64,000 nt of DNA. Origin: Schistosoma mansoni (taxonomy: Eukaryota > Platyhelminthes > Trematoda > Strigeidida > Schistosomatidae). The position numbers were made by a program, and so were the translations under genes. Location of the stretch: positions 8,347,711 to 8,411,710 of the forward strand of contig NC_031496.1 of assembly GCF_000237925.1 (NCBI RefSeq), in the 5' to 3' direction. The notes under the pieces were generated by a model. That model made no database searches and had not been told where the DNA came from. It worked only from the letters and a program-made list of their open reading frames with translations. Below, piece after piece: positions 1-13,100 of this stretch (positions are counted from its first letter, which is position 1; every line of letters begins with the position of its first letter).

Positions 1-1384
1 TATGAAAACAAGACAAAAAATTACTCTTTTAAAAGGCATATATTTAAATGTTTGAATTTGCCGGAAGTAGAACTCCTCACCAAACCCGATGAAATATATG
101 ACCTTAAGTTAATAATAACCGCCTTTTGTAACCGGGTTCGTATCTGCGGGTGCATAAGGTTGCTCCCCAACCCAGAAAAGTAGAGTATGCGGTTAGGGAC
201 TCAGACATGAGGAAAAATGACCATAAAAGGACGGATTAGTATGATAAAGTGCCCCAATCATCCACATTGGAACACCTTGTTACCTGCTCGAAGTATGAAC
301 AACACAAGTGTTTTCTGTTCATATTAGTAATAATCAAATCAAGAAGCCACATGTTCGGTAGGTTTCAGTTTTTCACAAAACGATACAAAATATATGACTT
401 ATTTTTTATAAAAAATGAGTTTTTTATAACACCAGTGGTATGTTTTAGAATCTCGTATGAACCACTGACAATAATTGGTTTAACGTGAGTGTCGCCGTGA
501 GATTCATGTTGTAAACTTAATGTTCTGATGATCGAACAGATCACTTATAAAATGAGTGAAATTAGGTATGTGAAATCAATAGAGCTAATATAGTTACTTT
601 ACAGGTCATATACTGTACTATATCTTTAGTTAATTATGTTCGTATATCGACAAAATGCGTGCGAACCATGAGAGCAAGGGTTTTATCCGAGGGGAGTATA
701 ACTCCTTATCCATCTCTATGATAACGGTATAAACTTTTAGTTTGTGTTCGTATTAAGGTAACTGTGGGAAAGCAACGCTATTTAGGTAAACAGTTATTGG
801 TCAGGTTATTGACTGTTTTAGTAATTTTTTTCATCGCTCGAATCGACCATATTACGTGCTTACCGAATCGTAGCGAAGCGTAATAGCGATTTCGAGAACC
901 CATTAATAAATAGCTTTACTGTGCGGATTAGCTGTGTAAAATAAAATAAGTAGTGCTGTTTAATATGTCGGAGGTTTTTGATGGTTCAGAACACGTCAAC
1001 AGATGTTGATTCAGAAAAGTCAGAAAGTAAAACATAATCGAATAGAAAGAATGATGCCAGTGAAATCGAGTGGTATGTTTACTTTGTAAACTATGCTGCA
1101 GAAGTATTCGTTGACTTAATGCATATCCTTCAAAGACATGTTAAGAAGTGACAATTACGACCCCTAACAAATATTTAACTATTGTTTGACCTAAGATGCT
1201 TCGTCTAAACACCATCTGTTAATCTTAGTATTAGTCGTATAAAGCTACTAAACATATCTCATATAAAATGGTTTGGGGAGTGACTCGTGCGAAATATATA
1301 TATATATAACCAGCCTAAGGGATAAAATATATATAAGTTAAGATCTACCAAAAATATAGCAAATTAGCCGGTGCTTCAACACAG
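1..1384. other. No recognisable gene
   Basis: AT-rich sequence in which I see no splice-bounded conserved coding segment and no repeat shared with the rest of the window. The longest open frame (249-488, plus) has no recognisable motif. A short AT dinucleotide run lies near 1297-1330. This stretch may be intergenic, or may be intron 1 of the folate gene to the right, whose first exon was not found. Confidence 0.4.
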
Positions 1385-1560
1385 ATAGGACCTGCCTTTA
1401 CGCTGATGACTTCATGGTCATCTATAGAACCAACATTTGCAGAGTACGAAGTTTGACTCAAACAATCCAGAATGAACACAACAAGCCAGATAACAGGTGT
1501 TAGGTCTTGAACTTGGAATTCAACACAGATAAATGAGGCTGGGTATGCATTGAGGATATG
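1385..1560 (+). repeat. Non-LTR reverse transcriptase fragment (YADD motif)
   Basis: The plus strand reads TCLYADDFMVIYRTN and then, after a short gap with a stop, LEFNTDK. This is the order of the reverse-transcriptase palm motif (YADD followed by a helix and an L-x-F/L-N-x-x-K segment) in LINEs. The frame contains stops, so it is a dead fragment. The following bases up to about 1950 may belong to the same element but could not be assigned. The clade cannot be told from so little sequence. Confidence 0.45.
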
Positions 1561-4500
1561 TCTGTTAAAATATAACTAATATTCAACGATAACGCACTGG
1601 TCAAACTCAAATTAACGACTGGCATTGAGATGCACTCACACATTGACCATCGTTCCCGATGCCACATCCTAGGTCTTGAACCACTTTGGAAACCAAGGCT
1701 TAGATGACCTTCAATTCTCTACTCTCAGCTCTTCAAAAATCCTAATCCACCTGTAGTACAGTTCGTACCCAAGGCCCATCTATATACGACCTTTGAGATA
1801 TAGTCTCTACGGTCAAAGTTGAAAAATATGAATCAAAAACTCGGATAAACTTCTACCTCGTCAAGTATGAATGAATATGGAACATTCTACCCTCCGAAAT
1901 ACGCATGGCAGATGGACGGCATAAGTCTGTAAGACTTCTTAATGGGTCCCATGCTTGCGCTGATATCCTAGCATGCGCAAACAAATCTGTGTCATAGTCG
2001 GATGCAACAAGGCTACTGTATGTCTAAATCGTATCAGATTATGGGTTCTGTTCCCCTTTCTCTTATCCTTTACAGTTGTGTTGGACGTATTTCCGTAGCC
2101 ATATGTCCCTCATTAATTTTCGCTCGAAGAAGACAGGTAACTCTCTGGAACTATCGATAATGTTCAACGATGCTCGGCCGAAAGAAAGGCTCATTGCTAC
2201 ACCAAAGGCTAATGAAATTAACTTCACAGAGTTTTGTTGGCTACCAGCGGTCTTGTACATAAGTAGCCCGTGACCCACCAACACGTTAGATTAACACAAA
2301 ATACCATCAACAACAAGTAAATGTGAGTCCCACTACGTTTATTTTCATCACCTTTCTAATTTCACGTACACTATGTTGACTCGCTATTAATTTTATTTCA
2401 TTGCTCACTGCTATATTTACAACTATTATATTCTAACATTTTCCCGCATACTTTGGTAAATATTTGTCCGGCATTACGACTTCCGAAATGTTTATAATTT
2501 GCTTTGAAACCCGCAATTCATTCTGTGGTCATCTGAAGCACTCTTTATACTCCTCACCCAAAGTCCATAATTTGTAAATGCATGATAAGCTTGTAAAATA
2601 GTATTCATAGAAAACGTATATTCCCACGCGATGTAGAACATATAACGCCGTGTGAGACATACCATTTTCTTAAAGAGTAAACCCAAATGAGCCTAACGTC
2701 AGAAAAAAGTTAGATTGATGTTACTGACCAGCAAGCATTGGTAGTGAGGGCGATGACTTAAATCCACACACGTTTGAGAGGCAAATGGTCTTTTATGTTC
2801 ATAGGTCTTTCAAGGCCACAGCTAATACTGAGAGCCCTTTAAATTTACTTTATAACAACTATAAACGTAAAAAGTTGTATTGTATAATTAACTAGCAAGA
2901 CCAGAATTCTAACACAATAATGCCGAGTTTGGGCCGTAATTGTTGAAACGTGAATGCGATTCCATTTTTAAAAGAGATTATAAACCCTGCACTCAGTCAA
3001 TACTAAAACATAAATCCAAAGATTAACTCTGTAGGACACCTGCACTAATGTACTGACTTGTTTTTATTGGCTTCATTGATTTAACTACCCCACGTGGCAT
3101 GCATACTGTAGGCAAACTAATGTTATATTACATGTTACACTGGAGTACATGTGATAACCACATCGGCTAGTTTCTGTTCAAAATAATTTTATGACAAATC
3201 AGTCCTCCGAATTTTCCAATCTCCTAAGGTTATACATCGACAACTTGATGACGGAGTGTTGAAACCGTCTATCAAAACATCTCTCACCTCACAATTCACA
3301 CTTCAGTAGATCAAATTAATCAGCAACTCTTATCCTTTCTTTTTTCGAGTGGCAAATGACTAATTAGTATGTCTCAGTTTCTTGAAATGTGTTTATAGTG
3401 ACCTACTTTTATGACGAGAACGCGATTGGTATAATGGAAATAATAATTATTGTAACTAGTTGTACCAGTGTTTGCATTACTATATTTATTTGTTTAAGTG
3501 TACCAAAGATACATTTCCTTCCGTTGTCTGTGACCTTGAACTAACTCGAGTACGCTCGGTAGTTCCGCTCGTAAACTTTAGCATTCTTTCGATACCACGA
3601 GATAGCCGACAAATATATCTGATTTGGACCATTAACAGCCTTCTAGTTTTTGGCTTACCGAGGGACCGAACTCGATGTCTGACACGTAATCTTCTTGTGG
3701 TGGCGATCATAGTCAGTCGCGACTCGACGCCAACTACATTTCATCGATAACGGTGGATGGGATAGTATTTCTAAAGAATAGAGCTACTCTTCCATAATCC
3801 TGAGTTATATGGGCTCCTACTAATGTGAAACTCTCGAAATCTTGTTCCCTACTGTCAACATGCTGTGTTAGCCCAATATCTCTGACAGTGATTACACCAG
3901 GATTGATAGTGTCTGTCTGTACACCTAGCTTCTATCGCCTGTTGCTTAAGCTCCAAAAAGTTTTGTCGCACATCCGAAGACCATTTATATGTTTTCGTGC
4001 CGCACACAAATTGGCTTCAGCATCATTCCCTTTCTAAGCCTCATCACCCGAAAAGTTACAGTTTGAAGGTACTTCTGACCAGCATCTTACCTTAGTTTTG
4101 AATTATTTCACCTTCTCATCTTTTTATATGGTCTGCAAGAGGCAAGTTTTTATTGTGAAAAACTTCTGGCCTCTTTAGTTCATGTCCATTCTGTAGTATT
4201 AAGTCCCTTACATTGAGATTGAAGTACTATTTTGAGAAGCCTGGTTTGATCCTGTTTCAAGTCTATTTGGCTACCTAGTCACTAAAAATTTAGCGAGTGA
4301 CTGCAGAGATATCTTGAGGCATTGGCTGGTATGATAGATATTTTTTGATCAACACAATCTCGTGCTCAAAGAGAGTTCTGGGTTCTGAGCTCCCACTCTC
4401 CTTGAATCGACAAAACACATGACCTGTCAATTTTACCAGCACTCAATTTCCCAGCTACTGTTTGGAGAATTGGGTTTTCTTTGATAACACTGTATCGTTT

Positions 4501-5007
4501 TTTGCCATTGTATTATACCTTTTCATCAACCTCCATCAGAGTAGTGATCACAGTCGGGCTACACACTATAAGATTCTGGATGATTGTCGAGGACATGGGT
4601 GATTAGGTTGATGTTTTTTCACCTAGAAACAGACCTAGGTTTTCTAGACACTTCGTGCCTGCTACCATTTGGAGGGTGAGAGGTAGAAGAAACTCCATTT
4701 CTTGAGCTTATATTTCTAACAGACTTTTTCGATGTCGGTCCTTCCTTCGCTGGCCTATGTAAGTCAGTTGAATCTTAGCTTATTTGAAGTAGCTTCACTT
4801 CGATTTGTGAATCGGACGGGTCGTGCCATTTAATATGTCTCGATTACTCTTGCTTAACCAAACAGTTTGAAAATCGCGGGCGTTAGATTCGTGAAAACGT
4901 CGTGGTGCCATCTTTTGCAATCATGGCACCCTGACTTTTGACAGGATCAACCATATATGACTTGTCAATAAGCCCAAACGATTAGGTATCAAATCACGTT
5001 TAATTGA
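1561..5007. other. Mostly unassigned sequence; possible decayed coding-like stretch on the minus strand
   Basis: No conserved gene was recognised. The minus strand between about 4030 and 3490 reads as interrupted coding-like segments (for example TDTINPGVITVRDIGLTQHV near 3930-3870), separated by stops and without splice signals I would trust. It could be an old transposon or a pseudogene. The rest of the stretch shows nothing beyond AT-rich spacer. Confidence 0.25.
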
Positions 5008-6310
5008 TTGACTCACTTCATATCTAAAAATCGACATTTTAAGGTCAGGGTTAGCTTCGCTTTCTCTCAGTCTATGGAATGCCTTAGTGGGGTCCTCCAA
5101 AGTTTAGTACTAGGACCTCTTCTTTCTTTGATTAATATAAACGACTGTCCAAGACAAGTATCATCAGCTTTATTACTTTTCGCTGATGATGTAAAACTCT
5201 GAAGAGAAGTACGTAACCAAGAGGATAAGTTGGCACTTCAGGGGGATCTGACTGTGCTTCAAAGTTGAGCAGATGACAACGGACTTACCTTTAACACTTC
5301 AAAGTGTAAAGTAGTTCATCTGAGATATGCCTCAGCCTATAACTTCAACTTATGCAACTGACCTCTAGAGGTGTCTCAAGAGTGTTGGTACCCTATGATT
5401 TGGAGTCTTACGCTAAGTGCGGCAAAAATGCCTTTCGAGTAAACCTTACACTAGTAATATTGAAGCGTGAAGATACAACTGGTATTCTAATTTGACAACT
5501 AGCTACCAGCAGCACCTTCTATATTGGAACCGTTTCCTCACCAGTTGAAATCAGAAGTCAGACGAGAAGAGGTAGGAAAGATATATTTGATACGTTATCA
5601 ATATATCGAGAAACGTTTATTCTGATCTGACTAGCGAACGTAGGAGCTGTGTCCCACGCTGGTTCGAAACGTGATCTGGTACGGATGCATGACCGAAAGC
5701 CTTCAGTTAAACAAGTCCACTTAAACAACGTGGTCAGCATCCGATGTCGAGCACTTAAAGAGCTATTAATTTTGTGGAATTATTTACAGCTACAAGCACA
5801 TTTCTGACCAGTTTGACAGTAGAACTTTCCACATAATCTTCATCGCTTTTATTCATCTCCATTTTGAGTACGGAAACATTGTATTTCCTTCCTCACTCCA
5901 AAAGGATAGGAATACTCTGGAACATCACCAACGCCAAGTCACGAAATCAATTCGGGGATTCTAATTCAAGCCTTAAGAAGAGCACCTTCAATCACTGAAC
6001 CTTTACCTATTAGAGTACAAGAGTCTCAGAGGTGGCCTTATGGCTTACAGCATCCTAAATACTTCTGGACATCCCCTTAAACACCTACTTAAGTTTAGCT
6101 TCAACACAAATCTAAGGGGTAACACCCATAAACTAGAGACAACACAGCTGAACGAAAAGTAGATACACTTTCTACTCCTTAAGAGTAGTCAAATGCTGGA
6201 ATCCCCTTCCGGATGAGCTAGTCCAAACGATTTCCCAGGAATCCTTTAAGAGAAAACTTGACATATTCTTAAGGACTAAGGATCGTATCTTAGTATGATT
6301 TACCAGTTTC
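5008..6310 (+). mobile_element. CR1-like LINE fragment, decayed
   Basis: Around 5065-5200 the plus strand reads SGVLQSLVLGPLLSLININD and then LLLFADDVKL. These match the fingers/palm segment (GVPQGSVLGPLLFLIYIND) and FADD motif of CR1/Jockey-type reverse transcriptases. Downstream, near 5990-6260, phrases such as LLEYKSLRGGLMAYSILN and SFNTNLRGNTHKLETTQLNE match the CR1 C-terminal region (LRGDLI..FKIL, LRGHSYKL). Many stops and shifts interrupt the frames, and the 5' part (endonuclease) is absent. About 240 bp near 5570-5810 does not fit the element and may be an insertion. Schistosome SR1/Perere-type elements are the likely relatives, but the family name is inferred. Confidence 0.75.
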
Positions 6311-7099
6311 TTTTCTTCTTTTTCCCCTTTTGTCGATAATATGCCCAGGTTCCTGCCTCGAGGTAGTGGTGATCCACTGCTACTAGATACGGAAGCCTGT
6401 TAAGCGAAAGCTTCTTCTATTCCGTCCAGAACCATTTGTACCACTGCATGCCACTTTCCCCAGAGTATCAATAGCCTTGGCGTTGGCAACTACTTTTTTG
6501 AACTGTCCAGTCATTATTCGTATGTTTTCAAAAGAAAATCGACACAAACAATACCTAGAAACAAAAAGATGATCGAAAGAAGACATAGGACTGAAAACTG
6601 TTAGGTTCGAAAGTGTAAGCAAAGTTCAAGGAAATCAATGAACTCAAAAAAATACAAACGGCAAGTTATTTACGAAAAATCGAAACTTTTAGTGACTACT
6701 TTGAATGGATTACACGCAACGAGAATGAAAACAGAAGTCTTGATGCGTAACAAACGATTATAACAATGAAATTAACTCAGCAAGTAAAAATACCACTGTC
6801 GTTTTAAAATGGCGCGTATTGACCATCTCTATACTGGCTTGAGAAGCACTTTATTATCTATATTTTGAAATAAAGCGAGGTTGGATGCCACTTAAACTTC
6901 TTTTAATCTTCCGACGTTTGTGCAATCTATCAACGCCTTTTTGTAAAATATCTTGATTCTGATGATCAGGTTGAATAGTGTGATTTCGAACTGGTTTTGA
7001 TTTTAGAATCCAATCTCTATGATGTCTAAGGGAATAACATTGTGTGGCCAACAAATTGCTCAAAGTATAACTACACTAATTTTGTGCTCAACATTTCAG
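6311..7099. other. Upstream of the first exon found of the folate gene
   Basis: I looked here for a first exon ending one base into a codon and encoding an initiator Met plus a short leader, and found none that convinced me. The segment holds the CR1 3' tail and AT-rich sequence. The final bases (7089-7099) form the polypyrimidine/AG acceptor of the first exon identified. Confidence 0.3.
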
Positions 7100-7179
7100 C
7101 TGTTGGTCAAAAAATTATATCAGATGTGGCTTATTTGAAATCAAACTTCAACATTTCTCCCAAATTGGTCGTTGTTGAA
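7100..7179 (+). CDS. MTHFD1: MTHFD exon A (first one identified)
   Basis: The acceptor ...ttcag precedes 7100 and the donor gtaagt begins at 7180. The first two bases complete a codon begun in an unseen upstream exon. It encodes (A)[15 protein letters not shown] and ends in KLVVVE, the first beta strand of the FolD fold, leading into exon B. Confidence 0.85.
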
Positions 7180-10100
7180 GTAAGTTTCCCTAGTCTTTTA
7201 TCGTTTTAGTCTCCTCAATGCGTTTTCTAGCTTATAATTTCTAGTTTTAATTTAACAAATGCCTACAACACATTGGCTACTTTCCTAACTGCATGCACTG
7301 CAACTGTTGATATCACATGCTTGAGTTCATGCTACCGCCATCTGCAAATCGTCAACAAATTACTGGTTTAGTACTGTTCCTGTTAAAACCCTACAACTTG
7401 GTTACATTAAAGTCTTTTACATGTATAATAAACCTCTGGATTCGTTTTCGGCTGTCACATATAAAATATAATTTTATGCATGCTGTTCTCCTGCCTTGAG
7501 TAACATTTTCTCTACTTAATAACTATAAAAGTCTGTTTCTCGTGGAATTACTTGGATAAACATAACTATCGTGTTTTTCCAGTGTTTATATACTCTATTG
7601 ACACTTCAAAGTTTAACCCTACGGTCGATGTATTTGGATTACGAGTAAATCTAGTTTCTTGTTAAATGATTTGATGCTACAACCACTTTTTTTATCTACA
7701 GTCAGTGTTATTACTTAAGTTTAATCATTCACTCTGTTTTCGAGGTAAGGATCCCAGTTTCCAACTACTAGAAATAATTATAATAATTGTTAAACCAGAC
7801 CCCATTGCATTTATCATATATTGTGTCCTTACAACTCATAGTTTTAGTTTCTAATCTTTGGCTACTGACAACTTGCTTGGAGATGAGTTCTACATAAATA
7901 ACCTCTTCCCCGAAGTCTTTTAAGTGCCTGATGAAGTTTAATGTTTCTAAACAATAGCTTATGTTTACTCGTAAAGTTGAGATGTTCGTACATCGCAAAC
8001 CCTTAATTCGTTGATTGCCGTTTACGAAAATTAGATACGGAACTCAAGAAGACTTGTTTCTGTCAAAACAATTGCATGAAAATTTTTTTTAGGGTGTGTC
8101 GAATACTTAATAAGTGATCACTTATGAATATTTTTGACATTTGGTTTTCGAGCCTCTGTTGTGCGGCAACGTCGTCAGTTTACTCGAAGCCTATATTTCC
8201 ATGACGTTCTAATGCTCCAGTATTTTGTCACTAGTGCTGAACTTCTTTTGCAAGGTTTAATCAGTGTAAAAAGTCGTTTATTTGTGCGTCAGTTTTTCCC
8301 AAAACAATTGCTCATTTTTAAAGATTAGTTAGTCTCTGATTAATGGCCTGGTAAGCAGAAACAATCCTCATGTTCTTTCTAGCGAGAAAATACTGTTTCA
8401 TCCTTTCATTTTTGACTCACCATGTTTCGTTCCTGTGATTTGTCTTTTTATTCCATATGATGTTTTTATATGTAGGTTGGTAATCTACCTCAGTCAAAGT
8501 TGTACATAGAGCAAAAATCCAAATTTGCAAAGAAGTATGGCATACTTTTGTCTCACATGCGATTTCCATCACATATTCCTGAGTCAGTGGTGAGATAAAT
8601 TAATAAAGAAGTTGATGACAATAAAGCTTTTAGATTATGTTTATAAGTTGAATTCTGATTCATCAGTGCACGGTATCACTTTACAAGTAAGTTGTTTATC
8701 TGTGATTCCAATGGTTACTTAAACCAACAATTAAAAGTAAGATTGTTGAGTTCATTGACCACTTAACTTATATTGGAAGTCTCATCAGCCATATTGGGTT
8801 AGTGTTCAACGAGATCTCGGTCCAGATTCAGAAAGCTTGCTTGGATTTTGCCACCTTGTTTTACCTATGGTGTGGACGAAATAATCACTTAACCAACAGA
8901 TGAGCATACTGCTTAACACTTTTCTCTTTTGATTTCTGGTTATGACGCTTGAACCATAAGGGGAGAGTATAAGACTATTGTTACTGAATCAGAGATATTC
9001 CCGAATCATTGTTCTTACGTGTTGAAACAACCGAGTAAACATTGTTGAGGTTAGGCTCAGAGTATTAAGTAAAGATGGTGAGTTGGTTGATGTGATTGTA
9101 AGTCTTTATCGAATAAGGCGTTTGGGACGTGCTTTTCGTGTCCTCGACTACTACTTACCCCAATGCTCTATGTTGGCTGACATGAAAGTAGAAGACTATG
9201 AGCGACCAAACCAAAACATGACATCAGTGTTTTAAGCCATTGACTACTGGTCTCAGCCATATTGGTAGGTTCAAGTTACTAGTTGGGACCTGCGCAATTA
9301 CCGTAACCATGAGTTCGAGACTGGGTAACGTGGTTCAGAAGTGATCTCAACATCACAGATTCATTTATTTTTTGTCCTTCTTTACATCTTTAGTTTCATA
9401 ATTACTTTACCCATTTTATCCCGCGAGTCAATTTTTTCTCTAATCATATTGTCTATGCTATCTATTTTTCACTATCACCGATACTGCTGCTACTTTCGTG
9501 TTCACCTGTGTGTGTGTGGACATGGATGGAGTCAGTCAGCTACAACGTAGGACTAGGCACATATATGCATCGGTGCATAGGTGCACATACTTGCCAGATT
9601 ACAAATTTTCTGTCTGACCGATTGATCATATACGACTTTTGTGACATTTCCAATTTATTGGCGGATATTTTAGCCTAGGTCTCGTTAGGTTTTGGTGACT
9701 TGAGTACTGGTATTTGGAGTTTCCATGTACTGACGTGTTAGCTTTAATTTAGCCTTCCTCTTCAATATAGCTTCTCCACTAAACTCAAAACATTTTCCAA
9801 CAAAAAATCAACTTCTAGGATTATTCATCTCATCGTAAGTTGCCTGTATTTGACAAACTTTTCGAAACAGTGCTATGATAAAATACTTCTTCAGTGTTGC
9901 TTGTTTTGCCATAAACCAAATCAGTGTATAGCGTTGAAAGATGTTTGGAAGGGAGATAATATTTAATGCAAACTAATCAATGAACCATATTACAAAAAAC
10001 AACCGTTCAGGGGTTAACTGTGCGAGCAAAATAATAAAACTTTTTGTTCAAGCACCTAAATTTTCTGTAACTCTATGTACCGACTTATTATTCAAGAGAA

Positions 10101-13100
10101 AAATTTACATTGTCTCACCAAACTCAGTCAACATAATAAGTTTGAATGACTATGAACTAAGTGTATTTTTAGATGAATTATCCCCAAACATGTTAGTTAA
10201 TTACCTATTTGTGACTGCTGTTTAAGTTAGGGTATTCTACTAGGTATAAATGTATACTTTCACTATTGTCATTCGGTTTCGTCTTACAGAAAAACTAATG
10301 CATTCAAAGATATTTAGCCTTAAATTTTTAAAAAAAATATTGCTCACATGAAGATACTGTAATCTACCCAAAGTGTACAAAATTAAAAAACTCTGTTACA
10401 TATAGTGTAGTGTCATCAACGTCTTGAGTGAGTCTAAAAATATCTGGCACACGACACTTGATAAAAATAAGATAATTGATCTACATTTTACTCAAAGTTA
10501 GAAGATAAAGTACATGAAGACTTGAAAAGTTGAACCAACCTTAGTGAGGTAGTGATGGATGAAATTTCAGCGTAAATAAGAAAGGCCTATCTAACTCTGT
10601 GTATCTAGTAGATGTCCTAGATCGTTGATGTACCACAAGTACTTCAAAATATGTCTTCAAAACAATCGTATGTTCTGAAACTACTAAGTAAGTAATGTTA
10701 AGCTTATGAGTAAGTTGTATACATGTCTCGTAAGTCAATGGGTATTGCGAAGTTGTATAGATCATATGTTGAAAATCCCAAATCATTGTCCACCCCAATG
10801 TCCTGTTGACTTAAAGAGATTTAGATTAGAAGTTGCTAAGGGTAATGATAGAAAAGCGCTAGATTGTTGTGTAGGAAGGTGTGTTGTAAATGGGGTTCCT
10901 GTTTAATAGTATGTATCTTAGCGCTTTGTTATACTTATCCTTATTCTGCAATAATAAAACTCGGGGTCCCTTAAGTGACGTGAGCCAATGACGTAGGCGT
11001 ATGCATTCTGTGTTATTTAAATCCTGATCATTTTTATATCATTTACTTTTCGTTTTTGACTCTTGTTCTTACTTTTCGGTATACTTCCATGCCTGCGTAT
11101 ATTATCTGTTTACTCTTACGAACTGTGAACCCATATATTTTTATGTGTATATTAAGCATCAGGCGTGTTTCATCCTGTGTTCTATTGGCTGGTGGGACTT
11201 CCTCTTTCCAAAAAGGGATAGAACTTTTAACAATATGTACATTTACTAATGACAAGCTTTACTAGAGAAGTTTTCCAAGCATAAAAATAGTATCTTAATA
11301 TAGTATTTATTTTTGGTTGATCGCAATTCACTAGACCAGTCATCACATAGCCATTAGGAAATAATTTGTCCATTTGTGATCTATTGAAGTATTTTTATGT
11401 TAAGGGCGTTTAAATTTTAATCACAAACAAATCTAGTGGACTAAATTGATCATTGCAATTGTGTTTACACTTCATTTCTATGTTTCTTTCCTTTTTTGAA
11501 GTTACCGTTTGATTCCGATTCAAATATTAATGTTACTAATCCATTAAATGCTGTTGCTACTCTCAAGGATGTTGAGGGGTACGTTATCTATTTATGAAAT
11601 TACTTTTTTTGTATGCCGTTAAGTTTTTTCCGCTAGTTTCTTTCTCTCAGTAACTGGGCATGGTGTTTAGCGTCAGTTGGGTTTAGATTTGTCCAGAACT
11701 TTAACTGGGAAGGTGGACACAGTGAGTTCACCTAGGGGAGTTGGGAAATCTTGGTCCCGAACTGATGGTGCACATGGGCTCCAGTGCTCTGAAGGAACAA
11801 ATGGCGTATGAACCAATTGTTGGTCACCGGCTACCATGAGACTGAATTTCCTCACGTTGCTCCACTGCCTTGTGGATCAGACCTTTAGGTCGAAGGCTCT
11901 GGGTGTGGCCCCCTGAGAAAACCACCTGCTTCAGTCTGGGCACCCGAGTAGTATCACAGCCCAAACACAAACCAAGTGACTTGTGTGGCTCATATGTATT
12001 TGGTGCCCCTTTGTACCAATATTTATGTGTTCAAATAAATAAATAACTCTTCTGAACATTTTACAGACTAGCTTTGTGTAATTAAATGGGTTATCATTAT
12101 TATCATTATTTGTTTAACACTGAAAAGATGATGTATTATCCTTGTTATTGGAACTATCCCTTATTGTTTACTATGTGGTAATGTTTGTAGTTTCCTGTTG
12201 TTGATATTAAGGGATGAATTTGGTCAATCGTTGTTGTAGCATGGACTCCCTAAAATGGATGTCTTTATTTAAAAGTTAATGGTACTTTAAAAACTATCAA
12301 GCAACAGGATTTTGGACTCACATTTCACCCTGTTAGGCATCATCAGTTGTATGTAATTCCATTTGTCGTAAGACCTCATTTGCCGTCAAAGAACAGTAAA
12401 ATTCCGTTTGGAATATTAACAAAAATAAGATCCAAACCTTTGAAATCGCTAACAATACTGTGCTTACTCAGCTTTTTATGTAATGGAATGAGTGCGTTGT
12501 TGATAAGTCTTCATTTGCGATGAAATTATAATCTCTGTCCCAGGTTTCATAAACTTAGCTATTAGGGAATATAAACTAAAACGAAAGTAGGATTTAGAAG
12601 TATGTTAGTACAATTAGTCAAGACGGAAAATACGTAAGTACCACCTCGTGATAATCAATAAGTAGGTATAGGATAATTTATTATTAATTACGTGGATCGA
12701 TTACCACGTTATTATTAGTATTCAAAAAAGTCAGCATCTAGATATGAAGCAAGGTAATCATAATATTCGTTTATGTCCCCATAACAGATTTTAAATTTTT
12801 CAATGCAGAGTCTGCGATTGTTATTTCAGGGTGTTTTGAGAACCTCAACCTGATAAAATGTAGACAAAATTTGTTCATTTTTCAGTGGTTCTCCAGTTAC
12901 TTTTTTGAGTGAGAATGTGAAATCGATCAGGTATCCACGTACTTCTTCGCCAAGTCGCCTTTTTGTGGTATATTTCGAACGAATAACATGACGTTTAAAT
13001 TCAGTTAGTCACAACGTAGAACTTCGTACGTACGTACATCAGTTCGGGTTGCCATACCACATTAGCACAGAGATGCAGTTGTCGATTCAAATCCCATAGT

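Noticed and set aside
10541-11265. Possible LTR-like segment in an MTHFD intron
   Set aside because: Locally less AT-rich with several open frames, but no second copy, terminal TG/CA pair or flanking duplication was found.
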